Positions 6,296-12,486 of a stretch of 12,486 bases of DNA are shown piece after piece (within the stretch, counting starts at the first letter, position 1; every line of letters starts with the position of its first letter). The translations under genes and the position numbers were made by a program. The stretch comes from JBFLYE01 sp040756715 [NCBI: bacterium] (GTDB lineage Bacteria > UBA9089 > UBA9088), in the NCBI GenBank assembly GCA_040756715.1, contig JBFLYE010000042.1, positions 1 to 12,486 of the forward strand, read 5' to 3'. Under the pieces are notes generated by a model. That model had not been told where the DNA came from. It did no database searches and saw nothing but the letters and a program-made list of their open reading frames with translations.

Positions 6296-6599
6296 TTTTT
6301 GTCTTGTGAGAAAGCCTTATTCCAGCAATATATGCTTCGATCGCCTTTTTATTTTCATTTTTCTTATCATATATGCTTCCTAGGATAAGATAAAGCTTTC
6401 CATCCTCTGGAGAAATCTCAATTGCCTTTTTTATTTCTTTCTCTGCCAATGAATAGCTCTCTGAGCCAATATAGCAATTTGCCCTTTGAAGATAAATCTC
6501 CTTTTTGGAAGAATTAGCTTTTGTTGTTTTAAAAGAAGCCTCTTTTGATGGGCAGCATCCCATAAAAAAGATAGGAAGAAAGACAAGAAATATTTTCAA
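6216..6599 (-). CDS. Small TPR-repeat lipoprotein
   Basis: A 127-residue protein starting with TTG at 6599, one base after the upstream stop. The TTG start is chosen because it gives a good lipoprotein signal (KIFLVFLPIFFMGCC, cysteine 15) and has an AAGG about 8 bases upstream; the first ATG would remove the signal. Two tetratricopeptide units follow, about residues 33-66 (EIYLQRANCYIGSESYSLAE) and 67-98 (GKLYLILGSIYDKKNENKKA), a protein-protein interaction scaffold. After the TPRs the last 30 residues (from SHKTKNEK) are polar and low in conservation signals, and most of them are encoded in the 80-base overlap with the next gene. It is probably envelope-anchored; the partner is unknown. Confidence 0.75.
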   Translation of the reverse strand: MKIFLVFLPIFFMGCCPSKEASFKTTKANSSKKEIYLQRANCYIGSESYSLAEKEIKKAIEISPEDGKLYLILGSIYDKKNENKKAIEAYIAGIRLSHKTKNEKIGTPSSYNPFIPLHKREITQGKP

Positions 6600-6600
6600 A

Positions 6601-6930
6601 TTAAGCCTTTTCTTTTATCCTCTCAATCTCTTCATTCATTGCCTTTTTTCCTGCTGCAACAGCCTTTGCAATTATGGATTTCTTTTCTTTTAAAGCCCCT
6701 TTTTCATGCTCTACAAATTCCTCTATCTTTTCTTTTTCCTCTTCTATTAGACCCTGTGCCTTTTCAACAAGAACACCACCCCTTTCCCTTATTTTCTCAC
6801 CTGCCTCCCTTATCTTTTTTCTTGTTTCCTCTCCTGATTGAGGAGCAAGAAGAATGCCTGCGATTACTCCGCAGGCTGCACCCGCTGTAAATGCGAATAT
6901 AAGGGCTAGATTATTATCCCTTGTCTCCAT
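6601..6930 (-). CDS. YtxH-family membrane-anchored coiled-coil protein
   Basis: A 109-residue protein with a small-residue-rich hydrophobic segment (about residues 8-30, LALIFAFTAGAACGVIAGIL), then LAPQSGEETRKKIREAGEK, the hallmark of YtxH/gas-vesicle GvpP-like proteins, then a highly charged Lys/Glu coiled coil to the end. Family members are small envelope or stress-associated proteins with no known enzymatic role. The ATG at 6930 is chosen over GTG at 6939 because the GTG lies inside a strong Shine-Dalgarno (6944-6935). The gene overlaps the end of the DUF948-type gene by 17 bases, so translation of the two is likely linked. YtxH and DUF948 proteins often occur side by side, which supports both calls. 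Confidence 0.85.
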   Translation of the reverse strand: METRDNNLALIFAFTAGAACGVIAGILLAPQSGEETRKKIREAGEKIRERGGVLVEKAQGLIEEEKEKIEEFVEHEKGALKEKKSIIAKAVAAGKKAMNEEIERIKEKA

Positions 6931-7261
6931 CTTTATCACCCCCTTTTAGAAAAATATTTAGACCAGATTTTACTCCTGCATATATACCAAGCATAAAGGC
7001 AAATGGTGTAATTACCTTCTCTTTTATTGTTTTAAAACCACCAGATACCTCATTTATTATAGATGAGCACATATTTATAGCATCTAGTCCTTTACAGATA
7101 GAGCCTTTTAATCCAAGCATCTCGGCTTTTATATAAACCACAAGCTCGCCAATTTCATCTATTGTCTTCTTTAGGGAAGAAAGGGCAGAGACAAAATATA
7201 TACCCACGAAAAGGATGGTGCAGGTTAAAACCGCCAGGCATATTGCTACAATTATATTCAT
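6914..7261 (-). CDS. DUF948-type membrane protein
   Basis: A 115-residue protein with an N-terminal transmembrane helix (about residues 3-27, IIVAICLAVLTCTILFVGIYFV) followed by an amphipathic helical region (SALSSLKKTIDEIGELVVYIKAEM) and a second moderately hydrophobic stretch near VITPFAFMLGIYAGVKSGL. The pattern matches small DUF948 proteins, which have no assigned biochemical function and often precede YtxH genes. It is the first gene of the minus-strand operon leading to gltX. A TTGACA promoter lies directly upstream and the ATG has no ribosome binding site, so the mRNA may begin at or next to the start codon. The product ends in a Lys/Asp/Gly-rich tail overlapping the next gene. Confidence 0.75.
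   Translation of the reverse strand: MNIIVAICLAVLTCTILFVGIYFVSALSSLKKTIDEIGELVVYIKAEMLGLKGSICKGLDAINMCSSIINEVSGGFKTIKEKVITPFAFMLGIYAGVKSGLNIFLKGGDKDGDKG
6935..6944 (-). promoter_or_regulatory. Strong Shine-Dalgarno that fixes the YtxH-type start
   Basis: On the minus strand this reads AGGGGGTGAT, one base away from the ideal AGGAGGTGAT, and ends 4 bases before the ATG at 6930. It is the only near-perfect ribosome binding site in the window, and lies inside the 3' end of the upstream gene. Confidence 0.8.
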
Positions 7262-7267
7262 TACATA

Positions 7268-7297
7268 AATTTATCAAAAGTAAATATGATTTGTCAA
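7268..7297 (-). promoter_or_regulatory. Promoter of the DUF948-ytxH-like-gltX operon
   Basis: On the minus strand a perfect TTGACA (7297-7292) is followed after 18 bases by TAAATT (7273-7268, 4 of 6 consensus). The expected transcription start falls at about 7261, the A of the DUF948 ATG, so a leaderless transcript is predicted. The -35 match is convincing, the -10 less so. Confidence 0.55.
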
Positions 7298-7344
7298 ATA
7301 CTTTTCTTTTTGTAAATTTTCTTCTTGATTTTCTTGTATTTTTA

Positions 7345-7350
7345 TATTAT
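7345..7350 (+). promoter_or_regulatory. Candidate -10 box for the SurA-like gene
   Basis: TATTAT (5 of 6 consensus) ends 9 bases before the ATG at 7360, in the 98-base divergent region 7262-7359. No convincing -35 hexamer lies at the right distance; TTGATT at 7325-7330 is only 14 bases away. If real, the leader would be about 3 bases long. Confidence 0.3.
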
Positions 7351-7359
7351 GCTTAAGAT

Positions 7360-8217
7360 ATGAAGAAAGTTTTTTTGTTTTTCTTATGTGTAACATTTAA
7401 CCTTTGCTGCGATGACAGGATAATTGCAAAGGTAGAGGACGAGATAATTACCCAGAGAGAACTCTCTTATGAAAAAAAGGACATTGGAGCAATAATTGAC
7501 AACATCCTTCTTCAAAAGAAAGCAGCTGAATTAGGAATTGTGGTTTCTGATACCCTGATTCTTGAGAGAATAGAAGGGATAAAAAACTCGTTTTCTTCTC
7601 CCTCTTTGTTCAAAGAGGCTTTGCAAGCACAGGGAATAGATGAGTCCTGTTTAAAATTAAGAATAAAAAATGATATATTACGGGCAAGGCTTATAAACCT
7701 TTTTAAGGAAAGGATAAGGATAGCTGAAGATGAGCTTCTTTTAAATTTTGATAGGTATCAAAATGAGGTTTGTGTTGATTTTGTCGAAGCAGAAAATGAA
7801 AAAGATGCTCAAGAGGCATTCCTTAAGCTTACAAAATTTGGAACAACAGGTTTAGAAATTAAAAATACCGGATTTTTTTGCTATCCTGAGATGCAGGAGG
7901 AATTTTCAAAACAGGCATTCAGTCTTGATGAAGGAAAAATAAGCCACCCATTTAAGGTAGGGAAGAAATTTTATATCATAAAAGGGGGTGAAAAGAGAGA
8001 AACAGAAAGCCTTCATTTGGCAAAAATAAGGGATGAGCTTTTTATGGAGGTAAAAGGAAGAATAAGGCAAAAAACAAAAGATGAAACAAGGGATGATCTA
8101 CAATATGAAATTTTAGGTTTAATTGAGGAAAAACTTAAAGAAAAAAGGCTTGAGGAATATCTTTCACAATTTATTAAAGAATTAAGAAAAGAGGCCTATA
8201 TTAAAATTGCAAATTGA
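7360..8217 (+). CDS. SurA/PpiC-like periplasmic chaperone-isomerase
   Basis: A 285-residue exported protein. The N-terminus (KKVFLFFLCVTFNLCC) is a signal sequence with cysteines at 16-17, possibly a lipoprotein signal although the residues before them do not fit the usual lipobox. RIIAKVEDEIITQREL is the typical start of SurA N-domains, and the following helices (NILLQKKAAELGIVVSD) match. A degenerate parvulin-like region spans about residues 135-210, with QAFSLDEGKISHPFKVGKKF as its clearest signature. After it come Lys/Glu-rich helices to the C-terminus. Such proteins help fold exported or outer-membrane proteins; whether this one retains prolyl isomerase activity is uncertain because the domain is poorly conserved. 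The ATG has no Shine-Dalgarno. It is divergently transcribed from the DUF948-gltX operon. Confidence 0.8.
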   Translation: MKKVFLFFLCVTFNLCCDDRIIAKVEDEIITQRELSYEKKDIGAIIDNILLQKKAAELGIVVSDTLILERIEGIKNSFSSPSLFKEALQAQGIDESCLKLRIKNDILRARLINLFKERIRIAEDELLLNFDRYQNEVCVDFVEAENEKDAQEAFLKLTKFGTTGLEIKNTGFFCYPEMQEEFSKQAFSLDEGKISHPFKVGKKFYIIKGGEKRETESLHLAKIRDELFMEVKGRIRQKTKDETRDDLQYEILGLIEEKLKEKRLEEYLSQFIKELRKEAYIKIAN

Positions 8218-8262
8218 AGGTTAAAGAAAATTTAAAATTTACAATTTAAGCGAAGCGACTAT

Positions 8263-10668
8263 ATGGATGATATATTAAACAAATTTATTCAATCCCTTGA
8301 GTGGAAAACAATAAAGGATACCATTGAGAAAAAATTTGGCATCCCTCCATTTATGGTGGTTGACAAAGAAAGAAAACCGGTAGAAATCTATGAGAAAGAT
8401 AGGGTATTTTGCAGAATGATTAAAGAGAAAGAGGAGGGAAGAAGGCTATGCAGCCAAAGCTTTGTCTCAATCTCTAACAATGTCCTGCTAAGCAGACAAC
8501 CCACGGTATTTTCCTGTCAGGCAGAGTTTTTAGGCTACATTATCCCCCTTCTCTCAAGGGGTGAATTAGTAGGGATGATATATGGATGCCAACTGGTTGA
8601 TGCAGGAAAAGACCTCCATTACTACGAACAGGTCTCGGCAAAATTACACCTTGATACAAAGGCATTCCTTTATACCCTGAAGGCAATTCCCACTGTTACC
8701 ATAGGAGGACTAGAGACAGATGTAAGCCTTATCTTTCAGCTTGCAAATGCCTCAATAAACCTTCTTGCAGAAAGGGTAAAATATACAGGAAAGGAGGGTG
8801 AAATAGCAAGCATTACAAGGTTCTATGAACTGTTTGAGAAATCTCGTTATTTGCTTCTTACCTTAGAGCCTTCAAAGCTATATTCCTTGATTGTCAACCT
8901 TGCGGCAAAGGCAATGGATGCAGAGATATGCTCTTTAATGATCCTTGATCCAACAACAGACGGGCTATCCATAAAGGCATCTGTAGGCTTGGAGGAGGCA
9001 ATTACAAAAAGGACATTTAAAAAGGGAGCAGGCATTGTAGGATATGTATGCAAAACAGGAGAGCCTTTGTTGGTTAAGGATATAACAGAAGATCCTAGGT
9101 TTAATATAGAAAAAAGCCAGCCAAAATACTATACAAAGTCTCTAATTTCTGCACCCTTAAGGGTGGGAGATGAGATATTTGGCATATTGAATGTGAATAA
9201 TAAATCTTCTAGGGCACCATTTAATGAAACAGACCTGAAGATGATTTCAATAATTGCAGGACATGCAGCAATTGCCATTAAGAATGCAAAGGAAATAAAA
9301 GAATATAGCGAGGAAAAGGAAAAGGTAGTAAAGGAGATTGCAAAGGATCAGGAAACAAAGGAAAAGATAGTGGTTGAAAAGCAGGCCCTTATCCAATCAA
9401 AGGAAGATTTAGAGAACAAATTAAGGGAAAAGGAAGAATTCCTTAAGATAAAGATGGAGCTCCTTGAGGAAAAGGAAAAGCACATCAAGGACAAAACAGA
9501 GCTTGAGAGAGAAAGGCAGAAGCTCAATGAGGCAATAAATAGCCTTATAAAAGAAAGGGATGAGCTAAAGACAAAGATAAAGGAAAGTGAAAAACTGATT
9601 ATAGAAAAGGAGGAGCTTGAGAAAAGGCTTGAGGAGACAATAAAAGAAAAGGAGGAGCTTGCCGCACAAACAGAGGAGCTTGGCATTTTGTATTCCATCT
9701 CAACTGAGGCACCAAAGATGTCAAAACCAAGGGAGATATTGTCCTGGATATTAGAGAGAATCCAGCCATTCTTTAACTACCATGCATCTGCTTACCTCTA
9801 TCTTGACGAAGAAAGGCTGATTGGCGAGATAAAGCAAACCTGTTTTATAAGTGACCATTGCATAAAGTCAATTGAGGAGAATATGGAATCCTTTTGGAAG
9901 AAGAATAATCCAGAGCAGTCAGCAAAGAAGCCGGAATTCTTTACAGAAAAGGGGACAAAGGAGGAGCTATTCTGGGTTGGCTTAAAGGAGTTTCAAAATG
10001 AGCTTATATTACCTATCCTTTATGGTGATAAAACAAAGGGGCTTTTGTCTATCCATTCATTCAATAAAGAGCCATTTCCACCCTTGAAAAGGAGGCTTCT
10101 TAGGATTATCTCACATCAGGTTTCAGAAACCCTTGAGAGGGTTGAGCTATTTGCCAAGATAAAGGAGATGGCAGAAAAGGATGAGCTTACCAAGACTTAC
10201 AACTATAGGTATCTTGAGGATTATCTTTTAAAGGAATTTTCCTATGCAGAATCATACAAAAAACCATTAGGATTGATTATGATTGATTTTGATAAGCTAA
10301 AATATATCAACGATACATTTGGACATGCAGAGGGAAATAGGCTTATTACTACTATATCGGATATAATAAAAAAGACAATGAATGGAAAGGGGCTTATTGC
10401 CAGGTTTGGTGGTGATGAATTTGCCGTTGTCCTTCCTGAGACATTGCAGAATGTTGCTTATGATTATGCAGAAAAGATAAGAAAAAATATTGAAAGCACA
10501 CCCATGACATTTGGTGGAAAGCCCCATAAGGCTACAGCAAGCCTTGGTGTAGCCGTATACCCAAATCCTGGGATTGAAACAAGCAAGGATATATTTGCTA
10601 AAGCAGACAAATGCCTCTATGCAGCAAAAGAGGCTGGAAGGAATAAGGTTGTTTTGTACCAACCGTAA
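8263..10668 (+). CDS. PocR-GAF-coiled coil-GAF-GGDEF sensor (diguanylate cyclase)
   Basis: An 801-residue soluble multidomain protein with no membrane segment. Residues about 1-165 form a PocR-type ligand-binding domain (C50, C63 in EEGRRLCSQSF, C85 in FSCQAEFLGYIIPL, then GELVGMIYGCQLVD). Residues about 190-345 form a GAF domain (GAGIVGYVCKTGEPLLVKD, LISAPLRVGDEIFGILNV). A Lys/Glu coiled coil spans about 345-475, and 475-630 is a second, divergent GAF-like domain. Residues 636-801 are a GGDEF domain with DELTKTYNYRYL, MIDFDKLKYINDTFGH, an intact GGDEF at 716-720 and ASLGVAVYP. The key residues imply diguanylate cyclase activity, making c-di-GMP from two GTP. The RxxD inhibitory site expected just before GGDEF reads NGKG, so canonical product inhibition is probably absent. 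The ATG is preceded by GCGAAGCGACTAT with no ribosome binding site. The PocR ligand is unknown. Confidence 0.9.
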   Translation: MDDILNKFIQSLEWKTIKDTIEKKFGIPPFMVVDKERKPVEIYEKDRVFCRMIKEKEEGRRLCSQSFVSISNNVLLSRQPTVFSCQAEFLGYIIPLLSRGELVGMIYGCQLVDAGKDLHYYEQVSAKLHLDTKAFLYTLKAIPTVTIGGLETDVSLIFQLANASINLLAERVKYTGKEGEIASITRFYELFEKSRYLLLTLEPSKLYSLIVNLAAKAMDAEICSLMILDPTTDGLSIKASVGLEEAITKRTFKKGAGIVGYVCKTGEPLLVKDITEDPRFNIEKSQPKYYTKSLISAPLRVGDEIFGILNVNNKSSRAPFNETDLKMISIIAGHAAIAIKNAKEIKEYSEEKEKVVKEIAKDQETKEKIVVEKQALIQSKEDLENKLREKEEFLKIKMELLEEKEKHIKDKTELERERQKLNEAINSLIKERDELKTKIKESEKLIIEKEELEKRLEETIKEKEELAAQTEELGILYSISTEAPKMSKPREILSWILERIQPFFNYHASAYLYLDEERLIGEIKQTCFISDHCIKSIEENMESFWKKNNPEQSAKKPEFFTEKGTKEELFWVGLKEFQNELILPILYGDKTKGLLSIHSFNKEPFPPLKRRLLRIISHQVSETLERVELFAKIKEMAEKDELTKTYNYRYLEDYLLKEFSYAESYKKPLGLIMIDFDKLKYINDTFGHAEGNRLITTISDIIKKTMNGKGLIARFGGDEFAVVLPETLQNVAYDYAEKIRKNIESTPMTFGGKPHKATASLGVAVYPNPGIETSKDIFAKADKCLYAAKEAGRNKVVLYQP

Positions 10669-10687
10669 AAAATCCTATATGTTTAGC

Positions 10688-10714
10688 GAATTTTAGAACA
10701 GATAAACACATACC
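10688..10714 (-). repeat. Dispersed intergenic motif, copy 3, directly upstream of truB
   Basis: The minus strand matches 4192-4218 at 24 of 27 positions; the plus strand carries TAAACACATAC at 10703-10713 as at 4411-4421. It ends one base before the truB ATG. TATGTTTA at 10678-10685 can pair with TAAACACATA at 10703-10712 through a 2-base bulge, so a weak hairpin could form in the 47-base spacer. This placement would suit a control site, but chance cannot be excluded. Confidence 0.4.
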
Positions 10715-10715
10715 A

Positions 10716-11600
10716 ATGGATGGATTGTTATTGCTAGATAAACCAGGAGGGCTTACCTCATCTGATGCTGTTTTGAAGGTAAAACGCCTTCTTAAAAGAA
10801 AGGTAGGACATGGTGGAACCCTTGATCCTCAAGCAACCGGTCTCCTTCTTGTCTTTGTTGGAAAGGCAACAAAGATTATACCCTTCTTCTATCCACTTGA
10901 AAAGAGATATATTGCCAAGGCAAAATTTGGTATAACCACAGATACCCAGGACATTTGGGGGAATATACAATCTGAAAAGGATGCCTCCTTTCTTGCAAAA
11001 GGTGATATAGAGAAGGCAATTCCAGGATTCATAGGAACAATTGAGCAAATTCCTCCCATGGTATCAGCCCTTCATCATCAAGGAAGAAGGCTTTATGAAT
11101 TGGCAAGGGAGGGGAAAATCGTTGAGAGAGAAAAAAGGAGGGTTTCTATTTATCAATTAGAGCTTATTGATTTTATGGATGGAAAACAACCAGAGGCAAC
11201 GTTTAAAACAGCATGCTCTGGCGGAACATACATTAGAACATTATTCTTTGATATGGGAGAGGCATTAGGTACAGGTGCATCCTTAAGCTTTTTAAGAAGA
11301 ACAGCTATTGGTAAATTTTCTATTGAAAATGCAGTTACATTAGAATCCCTCAAGGAAAAAGCCAAAGAGAAAAAAATAGAAGGCTTTATAATCTCAATGA
11401 GCGATGCCCTTTATTTTATGGATGAGGCAGTAATAGAGGATGCTGAAAGAATAATGGAGGGAAGACCAGTGAGGATAGAGGGAAAGGAGGGTTTGCTAAA
11501 AATATCAACCAGGGATGGAATTTTTATTGGAATAGGAGAAAATAAAAAGGGGATTTTAAGGCCTATAAAGATTATTGCAACCTATAATGACCTTTTATAA
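10716..11600 (+). CDS. truB: tRNA pseudouridine-55 synthase TruB
   Basis: A 294-residue enzyme that converts U55 of the tRNA T-loop to pseudouridine. The start is firm because MDGLLLLDKPGGLTS is the conserved N-terminus. The catalytic aspartate is D37 in GHGGTLDPQATGLLLV; KRYIAKAKFGITTDTQD and QIPPMVSALHHQGRRLYELAREG follow; SGGTYIRTL (R174) and LRRTAIGKFSIENA complete the active-site region. The C-terminal 60 residues (GRPVRIEGKEG, FIGIGENKKGILRPIKII) form a small PUA-like domain, so the gene is full length though slightly shorter than the E. coli enzyme (314). The ATG lacks a Shine-Dalgarno. ribF begins 11 bases after the stop, a classic pairing, while the expected infB/rbfA neighbours upstream are replaced by the GGDEF gene. 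Confidence 0.97.
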   Translation: MDGLLLLDKPGGLTSSDAVLKVKRLLKRKVGHGGTLDPQATGLLLVFVGKATKIIPFFYPLEKRYIAKAKFGITTDTQDIWGNIQSEKDASFLAKGDIEKAIPGFIGTIEQIPPMVSALHHQGRRLYELAREGKIVEREKRRVSIYQLELIDFMDGKQPEATFKTACSGGTYIRTLFFDMGEALGTGASLSFLRRTAIGKFSIENAVTLESLKEKAKEKKIEGFIISMSDALYFMDEAVIEDAERIMEGRPVRIEGKEGLLKISTRDGIFIGIGENKKGILRPIKIIATYNDLL

Positions 11601-11611
11601 TTGCGAATTTA

Positions 11612-12486
11612 ATGATTATCCACAAGGGTGATATTCCCATCTTAAATTATCCTAGTTGTATTATCCCAGGAATCTTTGATGGACTTCACATTGGCCATCA
11701 ACATTTGATAAAACAGGCAATAGAATCTTCAAAAAAGAGCAATATTACCCCTATTCTTTTTACATTTTTACAACATCCAAGATCTTCTCAATACATTCTT
11801 CAGGAAAAGGAGAGGGATAGAATCCTTGCTGAATTAGGGATAAAACACCTTGTTCTTGCTGATTTTAACAGAATAGAAGGGCTCTCTCCCTCTCAATATA
11901 TAGAGCTTTTGCTTACAAACCTTAAGATGAAAGAGCTCTGGTGTGGTCAAGATTTTTGTTTTGGAAAAAACAGAAGGGGAAATGTGAAGAGGCTTAAGGT
12001 AATGGGAAAGGAAAAGGGATTTTTGGTGTTTGTTATTGAAGAGATTTCTTTTTCCAATACCCGTATAAGCACCTCCTTGATAAAAGACCTCCTTTTACAA
12101 GGAAGGATAAAAGAGGCTAATTCTTTCCTTAAAAGACCCTTAAGCTTCTCTGGAATTGTTTTTTTATCGCAAGGAAGGGGAAAAAAATTTGGTTTTCCCA
12201 CTGCAAATCTTATCTGGGATGAAAATTTGTTTTGCCCAAGAAAAGGGGTATATTTTGTAAAAATAAGGGTAGATAATGAAATATTTAATGGAATGGCAAA
12301 TCTTGGGATAAGACCGACATTTGATGAAAAAAACCTTATCCTTGAGACACATATTTTTGACTTCAATAGGAATATTTATGGAAAAGAGATAACCATATTT
12401 TTTCATCAATGGATAAGGGATGAAATAAGATTTGATAATGAAAATGAGCTATTTCTTAAGATTAAGGATGACAAGGAGCGATGCAG
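11612..12486 (+). CDS. ribF: Riboflavin kinase / FMN adenylyltransferase, 3' partial
   Basis: The frame stays open from ATG 11612 to the window end (291 codons), so only the last few residues are missing. This bifunctional enzyme makes FMN from riboflavin and FAD from FMN. The N-terminal adenylyltransferase has the nucleotidyl-transfer motif GIFDGLHIGHQ (20-30), GQDFCFGKNRRG (from G112) and TRISTSLIKDLLLQGRI. The C-terminal kinase has GRGKKFGFPTANL (PTAN at 196-199), KGVYFVKI, GMANLGIRPTF and ETHIFDFNRNIYGKEI. Length and motif order match the usual 300-310 residues. No FMN riboswitch lies upstream: the gap from truB is 11 bases. There is no Shine-Dalgarno before the ATG (TTGCGAATTTA). It is almost certainly co-transcribed with truB. 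Confidence 0.95.
   Translation, partial: MIIHKGDIPILNYPSCIIPGIFDGLHIGHQHLIKQAIESSKKSNITPILFTFLQHPRSSQYILQEKERDRILAELGIKHLVLADFNRIEGLSPSQYIELLLTNLKMKELWCGQDFCFGKNRRGNVKRLKVMGKEKGFLVFVIEEISFSNTRISTSLIKDLLLQGRIKEANSFLKRPLSFSGIVFLSQGRGKKFGFPTANLIWDENLFCPRKGVYFVKIRVDNEIFNGMANLGIRPTFDEKNLILETHIFDFNRNIYGKEITIFFHQWIRDEIRFDNENELFLKIKDDKERC

Noticed and set aside
6601-6939. GTG at 6939 as start of the YtxH-type gene
   Set aside because: It lies within the near-perfect Shine-Dalgarno that serves the ATG at 6930, and the extra three residues add nothing conserved.
9348-9698. 116-residue Ser/Phe-rich open frame on the minus strand
   Set aside because: It is the complement of the Lys/Glu coiled coil of the GGDEF protein; such shadows are an automatic result of AAG/GAA-rich coding sequence.
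10669-10715. Intrinsic terminator after the GGDEF gene
   Set aside because: The only hairpin (10678-10685 with 10703-10712) is short, bulged, AT-rich and not followed by a T-run.
11590-11612. FMN riboswitch before ribF
   Set aside because: The gap from truB is only 11 bases and carries no conserved structure.

Overview
The window is AT-rich bacterial chromosome with ordinary housekeeping and envelope genes packed tightly, many start and stop codons overlapping, and no phage, transposase, CRISPR or toxin genes. Gene content (SppA, PhoU, GltX, TruB, RibF, parvulin-type chaperone, several lipoproteins, a PocR/GAF/GGDEF protein) points to a free-living bacterium with an exported lipoprotein compartment, probably an uncultured or poorly sampled lineage; I cannot name the phylum from sequence alone. 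A recurring trait is that most well-anchored start codons have no Shine-Dalgarno sequence, and in two or three cases a -10-like box sits only about 6 to 12 bases upstream of the start.

Layout. Bases 1-4171 (+): the 3' part of a histidine phosphatase gene, then a near-consensus promoter, phoU, sppA (4-base overlap), a tRNA-Pro(CGG), and 12 bases later a 641-residue fusion of a SAM-dependent methyltransferase to a D-Ala-D-Ala-ligase-like ATP-grasp enzyme. Bases 4172-4442 are the largest gene-free stretch: an AT-rich convergent junction with a long hairpin, a two-copy tandem repeat, and two copies of a short motif that recurs upstream of truB. Bases 7261-4443 (-) form a five-gene operon: DUF948-type membrane protein, YtxH-type protein, TPR lipoprotein, a second probable lipoprotein, and glutamyl-tRNA synthetase; the two lipoprotein genes overlap by 80 bases. 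Bases 7262-7359 are a divergent promoter region. Bases 7360-12486 (+): a SurA/PpiC-like protein, a large soluble PocR-GAF-coiled coil-GAF-GGDEF protein, truB, and ribF, which runs off the window end.

How the genes fit together. The truB-ribF pair is a common bacterial neighbourhood, but here the diguanylate-cyclase-like gene sits where infB/rbfA often lie. The minus-strand operon ties cell-envelope proteins of unknown role to an essential translation enzyme. PhoU lacks visible Pst transport genes. The most unusual protein is the methyltransferase/ATP-grasp fusion: both halves keep their cofactor-binding motifs, but the ligase half lacks residues that bind D-alanine in true Ddl enzymes, so its substrate is likely different. 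I did not find a clearly new multi-gene system.
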